Made by a program: the position numbers and the translations under genes. Positions 1-10,833 of a DNA stretch of 64,000 nucleotides are shown here, in pieces. Source of the stretch: Pseudoips prasinana (Eukaryota > Arthropoda > Insecta > Lepidoptera > Nolidae). A model generated the notes under the pieces. That model ran no database searches, was not told where the DNA came from, and saw only the letters and a program-made list of their open reading frames with translations. The stretch is from contig OX621252.1 of NCBI GenBank assembly GCA_951640165.1, positions 32,447,934 to 32,511,933 of the forward strand. Direction: 5' to 3'. Position 1 is the stretch's first letter. Every line of letters starts with the position of its first letter.

Positions 1-39
1 ATAAACATATTTTGGATATATGCTGTATTATCGCCAAAT

Positions 40-187
40 GGAAAATTCAATAAATTAAAAATTCCACTATAAAAAAAACTGTAAAATCTAATAATTATTA
101 TTATTCTCTAGGTACACTAAAGAATAATAATAATTATTAGATTTTAAAGTTTTTTTTATAGTGGAATTTTTAATTTATTGAATTTCC
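40..187. repeat. AT-rich inverted repeat (hairpin)
   Basis: Arms 40-107 and 121-187 are reverse complements with few mismatches around a 13-base spacer. No coding potential. Probably a MITE or a cruciform-prone hairpin; the family is not known. Confidence 0.8.
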
Positions 188-1499
188 CATTACATTAATT
201 TTCCAAAACACAGACAATTTAAAAGTAAGAAAGTGTAACAAAATCAAAGACAGATGAAATAAGCAGTACTTTTGTACTACACTGCTTAGTTCTAATGAAA
301 ACTGTTCCAAAGGGCTAACGAGAGGAGAACTAGTGTGAAAGAATAGTTGTGTGTAGGTTATTTTAAAGATGAAACAAATACTGTGTAATCAGAAGAATAT
401 TAATAAACTTACATACAATTACCTCAATAAATAATGTATGAATACATAAAAAGTCTTAAATATACTTACAATATATATAAATAAATATATATTAAAATAG
501 GGAGAGAAAATGCAATTTCACTCGTTTTTTTCTAATTTTATTTCTTTTTCACATTAATATGCTTTCAACTTAGTTAAAATATAAATATGAGCATTAAATA
601 TTCTCTTTTAGTATCCTTAAAAACATTTATATTTACAAAAATTATTATTTAATTAGTAACGCGATTTTTAAATACACCTATTATTTATGTCAATGTGCAC
701 GCACTGTAGCCATATTCGTAAGGAATAGAGTAATTACATCAGCCCACTCTGGCCGCAAGTGAGAGAGAGAGCGCAAGAACTGTTTTGAGTAAGGCCCTTA
801 AATTAATAAAATGTAATTAAAGTAAAAGTAAATTAATTAAACTAAATTAATAAATATTAAGTAAAGGACTAAATGTTTAATGCATGGGTACACGTAATGG
901 GTTAAAATTCACTAAATAGAGTATTACATAATTTAATACTTCAATAATTTATTCATTGAACAATTTTCTAAAATCCAAAAAAAATATATATATTTATAAC
1001 AACAGTAAAAAAACGTTCACGTATTATAAAGTGAAGTATATACAGTCATGTAAATTAATATTTGATATAATCTTCATAAATAAATTATATTAAGTGTTCA
1101 AGCTATTATTTTCTTGAACAACAGTAATAAGCCTATGGCAGCCTGATAGTAAACGATCGCCATAGCCTATGGACACTTGCAACACCAGAAATACCACTCG
1201 TTATTGCTGACCCTTGTATTTCCATGATACTGCGACCACCAATCGTGGCAATTATGACATACCTCTCTAAATGATGGACAGCATTGTGGAAATTTATTAG
1301 GGAGGATTTTATCCAGCAGTGAACGTCAGTCAGCTGACATGAAAATAATTACCAGGCAAGGCTAGACTTGGTGCCATAAAAGGAGAGGAAGACGAAAGAG
1401 GGATTCAGGGGTTAAGAGAGGAACGAAACTAATATGGGAAAATTGTACCCATCTTTATTTACCCCTAAAGTAGGTATAAGAACTTTATTTACCCCTGAA
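188..1499. other. AT-rich stretch, no gene seen
   Basis: No reading frame of interest. A stretch near 1240-1380 ends with a 'tatccagcagtg' motif typical of RTE LINE 3' ends, but is too decayed to call. Confidence 0.5.
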
Positions 1500-1505
1500 G
1501 GATTG

Positions 1506-1765
1506 TCTACGAATAAGCTTAAAAGAGTTATTAAAGCCAAATTGTGTAACAGGGCATTTACCAAATTTATGATTATTTAAGTGACGAAAGTGCTTCGGAT
1601 TGAGTTGTTCTAAGTCAACACACAAACAATATTTTATTAATCTTAAGTTTTCTAGCAGTGTTTCTCAGTAGCTGCCACGTCATGCACTGCACGGTAAGGT
1701 AAAAAAAATGAGGATTGAACATAAATGTATTTATTTTACGTAATAAATGGTTTTTGAATTTGGAT
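1506..1765 (+). mobile_element. CR1/jockey-like LINE, 3' end
   Basis: The frame from 1506 reads STNKLKRVIKAKLC and stops at 1578-1580. This is the extreme C-terminus of a non-LTR reverse transcriptase; the same peptide and 3' UTR recur at 39205-39555 and 59265-59610. The 3' UTR includes the shared motif around 'agctgccacgtcatgcactg'. Truncated at the 5' side. Confidence 0.7.
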
Positions 1766-2770
1766 TTGAAGTAGAGTCACTCCGTAATTTGCAGGGATGT
1801 GAGCGTAAAATCATGTACATAATTTTCTCCCTCACTATCAAAATTAATTTCAGATAAACTAATATAATATGGCATGGAATCGAAGGCATTACCATTTTCT
1901 GGTTCAGTGCAAAGCAAACAATTACTTAAATTGACAGTTTATAATACTTGCTCCTAAGATGAACGTCTTCATCAGTAAGTCTTGTTTTCTTAATTACATT
2001 TTCCTTCAATTTCCTTAAGATAGCTGAAGAAAAACTGTAAAGAACATAATTTATAGCTTTAATTTATCTCAAGACTCGTTTATTTGGGAATGAATAAAAT
2101 CGAAATTAATTTTTTGGAAGTAATCCTAGAGATTACTTTCAATTAAATCAAGCCAGGTGGACGAAGTTGAACAAAAATAAATTTCTCCTTTTAGAAATTT
2201 CGGTGAATTTGGTTTGACGTAGATTATGAAGTGAAGACCTTGTCTGCGGGTAAATAGACGTAATAGTGAGGCAGATAAACTTATCAGCTCTTCTAGTCAG
2301 TTTTGAAGATCAGAAATCTTTCTTTTTGACACGCTTTTACTAGCTTCACTTGTATGTAAGAAAATCTTGGAATCTTAATTTTACCTACTTCCCGGTCTCC
2401 GATTAGGATGAAATTTTGCACACGCTCTGGGTTCTGATGACAATACATGACTAGCTAAGAAACATCATTACAAATCGAATATGGCGGCCTCCCCAAGATG
2501 GCGGACTGGCTGTTTGAAATCCACCCCATGATATTGGTATCAAATGAAAGGGTTTGCTGACAGGAATACGAAAAAAATAGTCACGTGACTTAAATCCAAT
2601 ATGGCGGACGTTCAAGATGACGGACAGGTTATCTGAAATTTTGTAATTTTTAGAGCGTGCTAAAAGCGTGTTTTTTAGTTTTTTTTTCTTTTTATAGTTA
2701 GGTTAGATTTCCTTTTATTTTCCTACTTCTACCCCGATTCTAAAAAGTGGTTTTGAAAGAAAACTAATCA
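1766..2770. other. No gene seen; decayed repeat-like sequence
   Basis: Bases 2365-2660 contain repeated 'aatatggcgg' motifs and look like an old interspersed repeat. There is no second copy in the window to delimit it. Confidence 0.4.
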
Positions 2771-2804
2771 ATGAATAAAGCTCGCTTTTACACTTTTTAA
2801 ATTG

Positions 2805-2983
2805 CACGTGTGGCACAGCGCGGCAGCGGTTCGATTCCCGTGCAGTACAACTATTTGTGTGACCGATAAATAGTTGTACTGAGTCTGGATGTAGTTTGTG
2901 TCCGTCTATTATATGTTTGTAAAGTACTCCACGACACAGCGATTAAATTCCCCAGTGTGGGCGTTGTCTTTTATAAAAAAAAT
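2805..2983 (+). repeat. tRNA-derived SINE, family A, copy 1
   Basis: A tRNA-like head carries a B-box (ggttcgattcc), followed by the family body ('acaactatttgtgtgac', 'gtctggatgta', 'ccgcgacac'-type motif) and an A-rich tail. Other copies: 3021, 3745, 12548 (minus), 61110 and 62175 (minus). Confidence 0.85.
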
Positions 2984-3020
2984 GAATAAAGCTTGCCTTT
3001 ACATCTTTGTTTATTTTTAA

Positions 3021-3205
3021 CTGTACGTGTTTTGCAGCGGGTTTGACACGTCGGCTCGCAACTTCTTGTCCGGGGTTCGATTCTCGTGCACGCAACTATT
3101 TGTGTGACTTATAAATAGTTGTACTGAGTCTGGATGTCGTTTATGTCAGTCAATTATATCTTTGTAAAGTACCCCGCGACACAGGGATTACTTTTCCTAG
3201 TACGC
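3021..3205 (+). repeat. tRNA-derived SINE, family A, copy 2
   Basis: Same body as copy 1. The bases before both copies (about 2771 and 2981, 'atgaataaagct') are also alike, so the pair probably arose by tandem duplication of a roughly 210-bp unit. Confidence 0.8.
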
Positions 3206-3744
3206 CGAAAGGCGGTCGAAACTACGCTTATTTCTTCTGCATATTTTCTGTTTGTAATTACGAATAAGAATAAGTGAACTGGCAATATGAAATTAGTACA
3301 ATTACAATAAGACGAACACAAAAGATACCAACTCCATTTGGCTAATACAAGCCTGTATCAATGATAGGTACTAATCCATTAATTCTCTCTAGCTACATCA
3401 CCACAAAAAGATAAATTAAACAATAGCATGTAGGGCGTGAATTAGAACGAGTGTAATTGTACTAGATTGATTGATGCAACAGTAATTCGTTCTAATTTTC
3501 GTGCCATTGCATATATTGCTAAATAATAATATCGTGGGGCATTATTTACACACGGCATTCTCATCCGAAACTAAGCAGAGCTTGTACTATGGAAACCAGA
3601 TAACTGATATACTACATATACTACTTTTGTAAATACTTACTTGTATGGATAATAACAGCCATACTTGCGACCGACAGACAGACCTTGGTCACTAGTCGAC
3701 CCATCTGATCATGAGAGTGATGGAATAGAAAGTAGGTACTGGAC

Positions 3745-3952
3745 TGCACGCGTGGCGCAGACTTAGACAGTCGCCTCGCCGCTTCGTGTCGTGGGTTCGA
3801 ATCCGGCGCCGGACAACTATTTGTGTGAGCCATAAATAGTTGTTCTGAGTCTGGATGTAATTTGTGTCCGTCTATTATATGTTTGTAAAGTACCCCGCGA
3901 CACCGGGATTAAATTCCCTAATGCGGACGTTGTCTTTATAAAAAAAAACCCC
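3745..3952 (+). repeat. tRNA-derived SINE, family A, copy 3
   Basis: The best-preserved head: A-box-like 'gtggcgcag' and B-box 'gggttcgaatcc', then the family body and an A-run at 3942-3949. Consistent with RNA polymerase III promoted retroposition. Confidence 0.85.
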
Positions 3953-4194
3953 CAGACCGTGGCCCGAAATGGTCCAGGATGTCATTATTGTTATTGTCAT
4001 CCTTGTTAATGCCACCCAGTATGACTCTGTCACAACGACTGTTGTCTGGTGACTACAACTCCCACTCATATCTTAACGTTCTCTTCGTAGTATGTAGAAG
4101 AAATTGTGCTACTTGAGCGCGCAAACATCTATAGACTGAAAGCTTGCCAAATTGCATAACTTTAGCGATCACTTACATACCATTTAGAGTAATT

Positions 4195-4440
4195 GACTGT
4201 GAGTGCCAAATATTGTTCATTATTGGTCCAGTGACTGCTAAGTCAGAGGTCTTGAGTTCGATCCCCGCCGAGGATAAAACTTTGTGTGATGCAGCACGAT
4301 TAATATTGTTCTGTGTGTGGGTGTAATTTATCTATAATGTATGTATTTAGAAATATATAAGTATGTTCACTAGTTGTCTAGCGGCCAATACAGCCTCTGC
4401 TTAGTTAGGGATTAGATGGCAGTATATCAGTGTATTAGTT
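4195..4440 (+). repeat. tRNA-derived SINE, family B variant
   Basis: B-box-like 'gagttcgatcc' at about 4254, followed by the family B tail ('tataagtatgt', then 'gcctctgcttagtt'). More diverged than the copies at 4507 and 17165. Confidence 0.6.
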
Positions 4441-4444
4441 TGGG

Positions 4445-4495
4445 GAATAAATAATTATAATAAATATCTTGGGTATTTATTATAATTATTTATTC
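4445..4495. repeat. Short perfect hairpin
   Basis: 22-base arms flank a 7-base loop (tcttggg). It lies between two family B SINEs. Confidence 0.75.
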
Positions 4496-4504
4496 CTCAA
4501 GTTG

Positions 4505-4745
4505 CTGTTGACGTGGTTGTCAAATGCTTGCTTTTCATTCCGGAGGTCGTGGGTTCGATTCCCACTAAGGACAAATATTTGTGTGCGTAAACATGTCTGT
4601 TTGTCCTAAGTCTGGGTTTAATTATTTATATAAGTATGTATTTACAAAAGAAAAGTACTATATGTAGTATATCAGTTATCTGGTTTCCATAGTACAAGCT
4701 CTGCTTAGTTTGGGATTAGATGGCCGTGTGTGAATAATGTCCTTG
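4505..4745 (+). repeat. tRNA-derived SINE, family B
   Basis: Head 'gacgtggttgtcaaatgctt', B-box 'gtgggttcgattccc', body with 'atgtctgtttgtcctaagtc', and tail with 'gtacaagctctgcttagttt'. Related copies are at 5785, 17165, 24420 (minus) and 47990 (minus). Confidence 0.85.
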
Positions 4746-5506
4746 GGTAGTATATGTGTTAAACTCCCACAGATCCTTGTGCCTAAAACTGTAAAAGAAA
4801 ACCTGCCTTAACTACTCTCCGTCAAAACTGGCCGCCATTGCCGAAGTTGGACCAGGAAGAAATTATAATTAAAATAAAATTTTCAAATAAATTACATTTT
4901 TGGCAGAAACGCTTTCATTGATCTTGAAGCAAGATACAGATTAAATTTGAACCTTTTAACATAAAAATTGATTCCACTTTTGTTTACTTTGCTAAGTAAC
5001 TGACCCGAAATTCCTCTGTTACAGAGTTCAGAAATAAAGATGTTTTAAGTCGTTTTTTGTTACTTCGTGTTAAAAATCTTTCCTCGATTTCCTTTAGAGA
5101 GATCCTTAAATAGCCTCCAATTATCTTACGAATAGATATATACCATCTATTTACGTATTTAGTTTGCTCTTTTGGACGCTATAGATTTAAAACGACAACT
5201 TTGAGATAAGAAATAACGAAACGTTATAGCAATGGAGAGTACTATTGCTAACACGCATATTTGATCTAACAGAATTAATATCTTGGACAACTAACACACT
5301 GCCAATCTAATCCCAAACTGGGGCAGTGCCAGTAATATGGCAACCATATAACTAATAATAATAATAATAATAATTTTTAACTTCGTCCACAATTACATCA
5401 GGTTTCATTACGTAGATTGGCGTGCTTGGCTACGGCCCGTACGTCAAGTAAACTTACCCCTCCAAAAAGGGAGAAAAAATAAGTCACTAATATAAATAAT
5501 AATAAT

Positions 5507-5748
5507 ATTTAGGAACAATGTCACACAGATCATCCTAGCCCCAGACTAAGCAAAGCTTGTACTATGGGTACCAGGTGACGATATACATACTTATATAGAT
5601 AGATAAATACTTATATACATAGAAAACATCCATGACTCAGAAACAAATATTCGTGCTCATTACACAAATATTTGCACTTACCGGGATTCGAACCCAGGAC
5701 CACCAGCTTAGTAGGTAGGAGCACTACCAACTAGGCTACGGTGACCGT
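5507..5748 (-). repeat. tRNA-derived SINE, family C
   Basis: On the minus strand it opens 'gtcaccgtagcctagttggt' with B-box 'gggttcgaatccc', then a roughly 170-base body. Nearly identical copies sit at 32735-32975 and 37452-37695, all on the minus strand. Confidence 0.85.
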
Positions 5749-5784
5749 CGACTAATAACTGATTAACATATCTATATATATGTA

Positions 5785-6240
5785 TTGACGGGCTGGTTGG
5801 TCAATGCTTGCCTTGCAGGTAGTGAATTCGACTTCCATCCAGGACAGATATTTGTGTGCATGAACAATTAACATGTCTGTTGGTCTTATGTCTGGGTATA
5901 ACTATCTATATAAGTATGTATTTACAATATAAAAGTGGTATATGTAGCATATACAATAACAGCAATAACTTAATACAAGCTAGCTAAATGTCACTACCAT
6001 TATAAAATAAATTGTATAAATGTTTTAACATTCCGGGTACCTAAATATCTGTAATAAGTAACTAGAAATAATAACTGTATTACTACAAATATGTTCTGAC
6101 TATTTACAAGCGCTTTTTTAAAGTCTACGTGAATAAAAACCTTTTTTATTTTATTTTATTTATATCAGTTATTTGGTTTCCATAGTACAAGCTGTGCTTA
6201 CTTTGGGATCAGATGGTCATGTGTGAATAATTTTTCAGCA
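5785..6240 (+). repeat. Family B SINE split by a LINE 3' end
   Basis: The SINE head and body run from 5785 to about 5947. The SINE tail resumes at about 6164 ('atatcagttatttggtttcc') and ends near 6240. The intervening bases are a LINE 3' end. Confidence 0.8.
5948..6166 (+). mobile_element. 5'-truncated LINE inserted in a SINE
   Basis: Matches the 3' UTR of the LINE family at 15968-16612, 26833-27283 and 43975-45061. Shared landmarks are 'gagctagctaaat'-like sequence, 'tatttacaagcgctttttta', 'gtctacgtgaataaaaacc' and a TTTTA-rich tail. Only about 220 bases are present. Confidence 0.8.
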
Positions 6241-6259
6241 AAGCATTAAACACTTTCAC

Positions 6260-6740
6260 ACACATAACAGGGGAGCTTTTTTTGTAATGGTGTTTTATTA
6301 GGCTTACAATCTTTGACATGCCATGTTTTCAGGGAGAAAATATATTTAACTATATGAATTAATGAATAATAAAGACAACTATAGCTGCGTTTTCACAAAT
6401 ACACCAATTTCATATTACTGGTGTCCTGAAATACAGGCCTTACTATATTAGGCACCAATCTCCCACAATATAATTAGAACATTGAAATTGTTAAGTATTG
6501 TTCTTGATGCCATGTAAAATGTACCTTACATTGTGGTGAGAAATAAAACATTATTATTATTATTATATAAATGTACAATCATAATTAAGTCACAATTTTT
6601 AGTATTTTGAACAAGGATTTACATGAGTCATAAAAGAGGAGTAGTTACTTGTAATTGATGTACCGGATCTTTTTGCAAAGGAATGCCCTGGTTATGTCCG
6701 TAGAGTTGACACTTACAAAGAAGAAAATATAAAATGTTTA
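6260..6740 (-). pseudogene. Decayed LINE reverse transcriptase relic
   Basis: Conceptual minus-strand reading gives NSTD.TRAFLCKKIRYI and, after stops, DSCKSLFK..LKI. These match the NSTDKEKIFKAQKRCIRAMF and ESCQPLF blocks of the better LINE at 55232-56089. Frameshifts and stops throughout; not functional. Confidence 0.55.
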
Positions 6741-7139
6741 CTTAAAATAGAAACTGCGTTACAAATACAAAGTTTTACTTCAATGGTTGTAACTTAGCAT
6801 TTTTTTCACAAAAGTATACCAGAATGGAGGGTGTAGTTCATCTTAAAGTTTATAAAAAAAGCCCTCTGTAATCAAATCTGTATTGGTCTATATATTATAA
6901 GAACGAAAATATTAGATATGAATTACATAATCATTCTGTTAAACATATTTAGTATTACTTACTACTTACTTAACGTATGGGCAGTGGTTACCCTAGTGTC
7001 AGAGTTCTGCTAGCGGTCAGCTTTTTGATTTGGTATTATTTTTTTATTAATTTATTATTAAATAACTTTGTATTAAATTATTGTGATGTTATATAAATGT
7101 ATTACTATAGTAATTTTCTGTAAAATAATGACATTGTAA

Positions 7140-7255
7140 CATTAATAATTGCATGCTCTAACCGGCTGGACATAGCGACCTCAACATCACTAACACCCTT
7201 GAATGTGCAATGTACCTATGTTCGCAATAAAGAATTATAGATTGATTGATCAATA
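7140..7255 (+). mobile_element. LINE 3' end
   Basis: 'ggctggacatagcgacctca' followed by 'gttcgcaataaagaatta' and a short ATTG repeat, a tail form common for jockey-type elements. A weak open frame at 7319-7630 (TTG start, 103 codons) beside it has no recognisable domain. Confidence 0.45.
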
Positions 7256-8003
7256 AGTAAATAGGTCATTGTATGATTATTTCCTGCTCTGCAACTGAAC
7301 TTTCGCTTTTGAGTCGGGTTGTCGACATTCGACCCGAAATACATTATATATGTGAATATTTTTATAGCAGTAGTACAATGCAAAGATTTATTTGTGAGTT
7401 TACTTTACTCTATAACTTTCAGTGCATCGACTGACTCATCTTATTACACTTTTGTTAGACTTATGTTTATTCTCGGAGTTTCAACTATATATCGTCAAAA
7501 TTCATTCCTGATAAGAGCGAGCAAAAATTTTAATAAGTTATGTGAAAAGCATAACCTAAATCCGTACACACTTACGAATAGTGCAGCAAAGCGGTGTCTA
7601 AGCCTTGATTTCTTTGTAAGTAATATGTAGTACATGGTAAAGCGATATATCATTAGCATTAAGAAACCTAAATATGGAATTTACACCTTTAACTGTATAA
7701 TCAATTACTATTAGTGAAAACCTGTAATTGGCTTCCTGTTTTGTATTGCAATGTGTAAAATAGCTGGTAGTTTTCCTATAAATAAATAAATACACTAGTA
7801 ACACGATTCGAAGATGTAAGCCACACGCGAGTATTGACTTACTCTAGAAGTTTAAAGTTTAGTTCCAGCTCACCGCTGGCACTTGCGTGAAGCTATTCGA
7901 TCTTCATATATGTATAGACAGGATTCTCGAACTTTCTGTTCACTGGCCCTGAGATACTTAAAACTGTTAGCTTTAAAAATACCATTTCAAAAGAATGTTC
8001 TTG

Positions 8004-8651
8004 GTGAATCCGTATCCGTAGAATAAAGTTACTCCTGCATAATTGTTACTTTTCATACCTCAAAAAAACATACGTTTCCAATTTTTTCACTTGAATAAAT
8101 ATGTCAAAAAACAATAGTACTGTTAGAACTATCCGTAGAATAAAGTTAATTTTGCATAATCGTTACTTTATAGAAGAGCGATTTGAAATGTGTCTAGTAA
8201 GTATTTATTTCGCTTAAAAACGTAGTACATATAGGATGTTTACATAAGGTTTAAGTTCACACATTACAATTTCATACATTCTAGAACAAATTCTAACAAT
8301 AAAATTGATCTATTCATAATTTTTTTTTTTTTTATTTATAGAACATATCAAATTTCTAGCAAAGAAATTTGATATGTTCTATAAATTATGTATTTATAGA
8401 ACATATCATTATGTATTATGTATTTGTAATTTAATTTATATAAATTATGTATATTATGTATTTATTTATTTCGTTTAACACACAGTTTAGTATTTCTTTA
8501 AACAATCATTATACTACACCAAAATGTTATAGCTGATTTTGTAACGATTATGCAAAAGTAACTTTATTCTACGGATAGTTCTAACAGTACTCTTGTTTTT
8601 GACATATTTATTCAAGTGAAAAACTTGGAAACGCATATTTTTCTGAGCCAT
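8004..8651. mobile_element. MITE with about 112-bp terminal inverted repeats
   Basis: Arms 8054-8166 and 8541-8651 are about 90% complementary (shared 'acttgaataaatatgtcaaa'). The centre holds a second hairpin at 8333-8387. Just outside the left arm, 8004-8052 directly repeats the inner end of the arm, so the element has been rearranged. No transposase. Confidence 0.75.
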
Positions 8652-8659
8652 GAACGTAA

Positions 8660-9060
8660 GTGAAGCGTTACGCACGGGCCGGTGACACTGCATCGGGAGT
8701 ACTCGTCTCCTTTCGGCATCCAGATCGCTCGGATTCTCGGCTCGTTATCAGCACCTTTTACAGTCCAAGAAGATGTTAAAAGTGTTCACTTTGGACACAC
8801 ATGGATATAAGTGCACACCAATTTTTTTCATAATTTTGTCAAACTTAATGGTCCGCATTAGAGAAATACATATTTAAATAATTAACTTAACTTATAAGAA
8901 ACAGAAAAATATCAGCTAAATTAACTATAATAACTAACTACTGTAACTAAGTTAAGTTAACTTGTAATGATTTCCGCATTATCATCCAATTTAAAAAATA
9001 AAATAAATTAAAAATAGTCAGTAGCAGTAATGTCGATACATGCTATTCAAACTTCACCTT
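8660..9060. other. No gene seen
   Basis: A moderately GC-rich patch at 8660-8770 is followed by AT-rich DNA. No frame or repeat match within the window. Confidence 0.4.
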
Positions 9061-9084
9061 AATGCTGGATCCTCAACTCTTTCG

Positions 9085-9222
9085 TACCTCCAGCTACTCT
9101 CATCTGTCAAATTTCTTTTATAGATTTTCAACTTTATCATATAAGCATAAGGTTCACTTTCAATTGTGGAAATTTGACAGATTTGGGTAGCTTGATCTGC
9201 TGGCGTCTGTACATGGCTTACA
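9085..9222. mobile_element. MITE, family D
   Basis: Terminal inverted repeats resemble 'gtacagacgccagcacat' and the inner 'atctgtcaaatttc'. The full model copy is 35323-35464; partial copies are at 24515, 27285 and 30735. Confidence 0.75.
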
Positions 9223-9457
9223 GATAGTAGGTATATACATTACTTAATTGTAGTCGTTACATATATTGCAACATATAGCTCAATGCTTGTTTCTATGGGG
9301 AACTAAATGTAGAACGAAAAAATTTTGTATGAAGCACAAATTATTGCATTTATCCTTTTAATTTACTCGCACGACCGCTCACTCACTCCATGGTGCCTTA
9401 TTACTTAAATACTTAAACTAAGTAAGTTAATATATCACTTATTTACACACAAAAAAG

Positions 9458-9463
9458 TTTTAT
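9458..9463 (-). promoter_or_regulatory. Poly(A) signal AATAAA of the sidestep-like gene
   Basis: Minus-strand AATAAA, followed within 10 bases by the T/GT-rich run 'cttttttgtgtgt' expected of a downstream element. It lies 175 bases past the stop codon at 9640-9638, giving a short 3' UTR. Confidence 0.65.
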
Positions 9464-9637
9464 TGACATTTTTAGCCTGGCCACGAGAAATATAGTTCCG
9501 TATAATGCCGAAATTCGACCGAAGTTTCCATGCGTGGACACTTATCTAGATAACTTGGAACCATACGAGTTAACAACACTTTAGAGTTTGGTGGAACCTT
9601 CAGGGCCGAGCGCTGGCGGCGGGCGCGGGCGGCGCGC

Positions 9638-9730
9638 CTAGATGCAGGACTCGCGCACGGCGCGCGCGCCCGCGATGTCTGCGCCGCGCGCCGTCACGCC
9701 GCGGTTCACGACGCATATGCTCACCGACGA
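9638..9730 (-). CDS. Sidestep-family receptor, last coding exon
   Basis: The exon opens after the acceptor 'ccttccgcag' and gives SSVSICVVNRGVTARG, then ADIAGARAVRESCI and TAG. It joins in phase 0 to exon 31682-31782. About 28 of 30 third positions are G or C in this frame, far above the AT-rich surroundings, which supports it over the other open frame. The final residues E-S-C-I fit a class I PDZ ligand (S/T-x-hydrophobic). That suggests binding to a scaffold at the membrane, but this is inference. A poly(A) signal follows at 9463-9458. Skipping the 31.7-kb exon would put this exon in a second open frame that is Arg/Ala-rich. Confidence 0.7.
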   Translation of the reverse strand, partial: SSVSICVVNRGVTARGADIAGARAVRESCI

Positions 9731-9842
9731 CTGCGGAAGGAAAAACAACATAAACAAATCGAGAACAAATATTTCTTCTCCCTATAATTTCCAAAAATTG
9801 TAACTAAAATTCAAATTTCTTAAGATTGACTAAAGAAGTATA

Positions 9843-10091
9843 CCTGGGGCTCTACTGGCTAAGGCGCCGAACATCGATTACTTAAATGGCGTTCAAATAA
9901 ATAAATGTTAAAAATGACTTCATCAATCGTTAAATCGGCTTCAACGTTGGCAATCGATTCCGAACCATTTATGACGTCACATGTGCTCATAGAAGCCGAT
10001 TTAACGATTGATTAAATCATTTTTAACCTTAATTTATTTGAACGCCATTTAGGAAATCGATGTTCGGCAGCTTAGCCGGTAGAGCCCCTGG
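9843..10091. mobile_element. MITE, family M
   Basis: About 245 bp. Terminal repeats 'ggggctctac...ggctaa' with 'cgaacatcgat' inside. A long inner inverted repeat includes 'cgttaaatcggcttc'. The second copy is at 31166-31414. It lies directly against a LINE coding fragment at 10097. Confidence 0.85.
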
Positions 10092-10096
10092 CCTGT

Positions 10097-10306
10097 TTGA
10101 ATGGGACAACTGGAAGAGGAAGACCTCGTCGAACATTATCTGATCAAATCGGAGACGTTCTAAAGAAAGGGCAGGTCAGAAGTACCCTAAGCCGGCGAGC
10201 ATGTATGAAGAATATAATGACAGTAATCGAGGCAAAAGAGGTGTGCAAAGATCGTGACAAATGGAAATCCGTTGTCTCTGCCTACACCTCTGGGAAACAT
10301 GCGTGA
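10097..10306 (+). pseudogene. LINE reverse transcriptase C-terminus fragment
   Basis: Reads [20 protein letters not shown], then [16 protein letters not shown] and [16 protein letters not shown]. This is the usual end of a lepidopteran endonuclease/reverse-transcriptase polyprotein. A related end (EARAVCKDRAK...SAYPSGKQA) is on the minus strand at 30275-30370. Everything upstream is missing, replaced by the MITE. The ATG at 10097 is incidental. Confidence 0.7.
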
Positions 10307-10391
10307 GTCTATACGTGAAATTGAATATTCAGAATAAACACAGTGCCAAATCATGTATAACTCTAATGGTAGGAAATTGTAAGAACTTAAA

Positions 10392-10833
10392 GAATAAAAA
10401 AATATTTAATAAATAAAAAACCCAACTGCGTAAATAATGATCCAAACTACGTACATAGACAAAGAACTGAAAAGAAAAAAACAAGCACATAGATGGCTGG
10501 TGGTCTAAAATTATATAATGTACTATTGAATGAATACTATTGGAGAAAATAAAATATATTCTTATAATGGAACATAACAACTGAACAGTCGGGATCCATT
10601 AGTCGACAGCCAATCTAATTTGTCAATGGATCCCGACTGTTCAGTTGTTATGTTCCATTATTAGAATATATTTTATTTTCTTCAATAGTATTCATTCAAT
10701 AGTACATTATATAATTTTAGACCACCAGCCATCTATGTGCTTGTTTTTTTCTTTTCAGTTCTTTGTCTATGTACGTAGTTTGGATCATTATTTACGCAGT
10801 TGGGTTTTTTATTTATTAAATAATTTTTTATTT
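10392..10833. repeat. Large palindrome, 209-bp arms
   Basis: Arms 10392-10600 and 10625-10833 are almost exact reverse complements around a 24-base spacer. Open frames on the two strands here are mirror images of one another and not genes. The inner ends carry 'gggatccatt' and 'aatggatccc'. Foldback element or a recent inverted duplication. Confidence 0.9.

Noticed and set aside
9600..9794. Minus-strand frame ending in an Arg/Ala-rich 43 residues as the gene's normal C-terminus
   Set aside because: The frame fixed by exon 31682-31782 has about 93% GC at third positions and ends at 9638. The Arg-rich frame would need that exon to be skipped.
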